A stretch of DNA of 64,000 nt, taken from NCBI RefSeq assembly GCF_011634835.1, contig NZ_SIRP01000001.1, positions 1,316,216 through 1,380,215 of the forward strand, read 5' to 3'. Under the pieces are notes generated by a model. The model made no database searches and was not told the origin of the DNA. It worked only from the letters and a program-made list of their open reading frames with translations. The stretch comes from Isoptericola sp. BMS4. Its GTDB lineage: Bacteria > Actinomycetota > Actinomycetes > Actinomycetales > Cellulomonadaceae. Positions 62,981-64,000 of the stretch are shown here, in pieces (the first letter of the stretch is position 1; each line of letters opens with the position of its first letter). Position numbers and translations under genes: made by a program.

Positions 62981-64000
62981 ATGCCCGCACGCATCCTCGT
63001 CCTCGGCGGCAGCTTCGCTGGACTCACCGCCGCCCTGTCCGTGCGTTCGCGCCTGCGGGCCGAGGCCGAGGTCACCGTGGTGGCCGCCTCAGACCGGTTC
63101 GTGTTCAACCCGTCCCTCATCTGGCTGCCGTTCGGACGGCGCGGCCGCACCGATGTCTCGTTCCGTCTCGCCCCGACCTTCGCCCGGCACGGCGTGCGCT
63201 TCGTGCACGCGGCGGCGACCTACGTCGACCCCGAGGCGCACCGGGTCGAGACGACCGCGGGCGAGCTCGAGTACGACTACCTCGTCATCGCCACCGGCTA
63301 CCGCAACGACCTCGACGTCGTCCCCGGCATGCACGACACCGCGACGATCACGACCCTCGCCGACGCCGAACGGACCGGGGACGCGTGGCGACGCTTCCTC
63401 GACGAGCCGGGCGACGTCGTCGTCGGCGCGACCCAGCGGGCGAGCTGCTTCGGCGCCGCCTACGAGTTCCTGTTCAACACCTCCTACCAGCTGCGCCGGG
63501 CGGGCCTGCACGGCAAGGTCCGGCTCACCTACGTCACCTCGGAGCCGTACGCGGGACACTTCGGCATCGACGGCATGCCCGGGGCGAAGGCGCTGATGGG
63601 GATGTTCGCTCGCAAGGAGGGCATCACGATCGAGACCAACCAGGCGATGCGCGAGATCCGCCCGGACGCCGTCGTCCTCGCCGACGGACGCGAGGTGCCG
63701 TACCGGTTCGCGATGGTCGTCCCGCCGTTCCACGGCCAGGACTTCCTCGCCAAGACGCCGGGACTGGTGGACGCCGGAGGCTACGTCCCCGTCCGCCCGA
63801 CGTACCAGTCCCTGCACTGGGACGACGTGTACGCGGTGGGGATCGCGTCCGCCGTCCCGGTCCCCTGGGTGACCCCCGTCCCGACCGGCGTGCCGAAGAC
63901 CGGCTTCCCGACGGAGCAGCAGGCGCACGTGGCCGCGAAGAACATCGTCGACCAGGTGCGCGGGGCGGAGCCGGGCACGCGCAAGGAGTTCGCGCGGATC
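62981..64000 (+). CDS. Sulfide:quinone-reductase-like FAD oxidoreductase (partial)
   Basis: First 340 codons; the gene runs off the window end. N-terminal FAD site VLGGSFAGLTAALSV, then YDYLVIATGYRNDLDVVPG. Cys156 in TQRASCFGAAYEFLFN corresponds to a catalytic cysteine of sulfide:quinone reductases; the late block GVPKTGFPTEQQAHVAAKNI also fits. The second active-site cysteine usually lies further on, outside the window. ATG at 62981 with GAAGGAG upstream. A sulfurtransferase gene 1.3 kb upstream could handle its sulfane product. Confidence 0.82.
   Translation, partial: MPARILVLGGSFAGLTAALSVRSRLRAEAEVTVVAASDRFVFNPSLIWLPFGRRGRTDVSFRLAPTFARHGVRFVHAAATYVDPEAHRVETTAGELEYDYLVIATGYRNDLDVVPGMHDTATITTLADAERTGDAWRRFLDEPGDVVVGATQRASCFGAAYEFLFNTSYQLRRAGLHGKVRLTYVTSEPYAGHFGIDGMPGAKALMGMFARKEGITIETNQAMREIRPDAVVLADGREVPYRFAMVVPPFHGQDFLAKTPGLVDAGGYVPVRPTYQSLHWDDVYAVGIASAVPVPWVTPVPTGVPKTGFPTEQQAHVAAKNIVDQVRGAEPGTRKEFARI

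Overview
The window is chromosomal DNA from a very GC-rich actinobacterium. The gene order tRNA-Trp-secE-nusG-rplK-rplA, rplJ-rplL, rpoB-rpoC, rpsL-rpsG-fusA-tuf, S10-spc-alpha, then truA, rplM-rpsI, glmM, coaA, glmS, acpS, nnrD, alr-tsaE-tsaB-rimI is the actinobacterial translation/transcription supercluster. Protein details (TTG-started rpoB and rpoC, a zinc-type S14, acidic NusG and L17 extensions, an F420-type LLM oxidoreductase) suit Micrococcales, probably a Cellulomonas/Promicromonosporaceae relative. The taxon is an inference from style, not from a database match.

Layout. 1-5.2 kb: minus-strand accessory genes, namely an L,D-transpeptidase lipoprotein, a SHOCT membrane peptide, a NarL-type two-component system and an adenosine deaminase. 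5.4-10.7 kb: tRNA-Trp, secE, nusG, rplK, rplA, an inverted DUF4383 two-gene unit, the L10 leader RNA, rplJ and rplL. 11.1-18.6 kb: rpoB-rpoC. 18.9-23.3 kb: the str operon with tuf. 23.8-33.6 kb: the S10 and spc ribosomal protein clusters. 33.9-40.3 kb: secY, adk, map, infA, rpmJ, rpsM, rpsK, rpoA, rplQ. 40.4-43.7 kb: an alpha/beta hydrolase, a ROK-type kinase, truA and a DUF5709 protein. 44-51 kb: rplM-rpsI, glmM, def, a DedA protein, coaA and glmS. 51.1-60.8 kb: a MazG-like protein, acpS, an LLM oxidoreductase, NAD(P)HX repair, two GNAT proteins, a glutathione-peroxidase-like protein, an RluA-type synthase, alr, tsaE, tsaB and rimI. 60.8-64 kb: a rhodanese-type sulfurtransferase, a RutE-like nitroreductase, a 2TM protein and a sulfide:quinone-reductase-like flavoprotein cut by the window end.

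Two styles of gene start coexist. Ribosomal and RNA polymerase genes have leaders and Shine-Dalgarno sequences, and several cistrons are coupled by TGATG, ATGA or GTGA overlaps. Most housekeeping genes outside the ribosomal blocks instead have a -10-like hexamer (nAnnnT, often TAGnnT) 5-8 bases before the start codon, the mark of leaderless mRNAs.

The points most worth a second look are: Asn at the RpoB position equivalent to E. coli Ser531 (possible intrinsic rifamycin resistance); a 14-codon ORF tiled by double stop/start overlap between rplR and rpsE; a two-copy palindrome family with a compensatory base-pair change; other long palindromes at gene ends, two of which supply a gene's stop codon; the leaderless-start rule; and a 30-codon ORF filling the slot where tsaD usually follows rimI. 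I saw no CRISPR array, insertion sequence, prophage or origin. No single new system of the defence or mobile-element type is evident.
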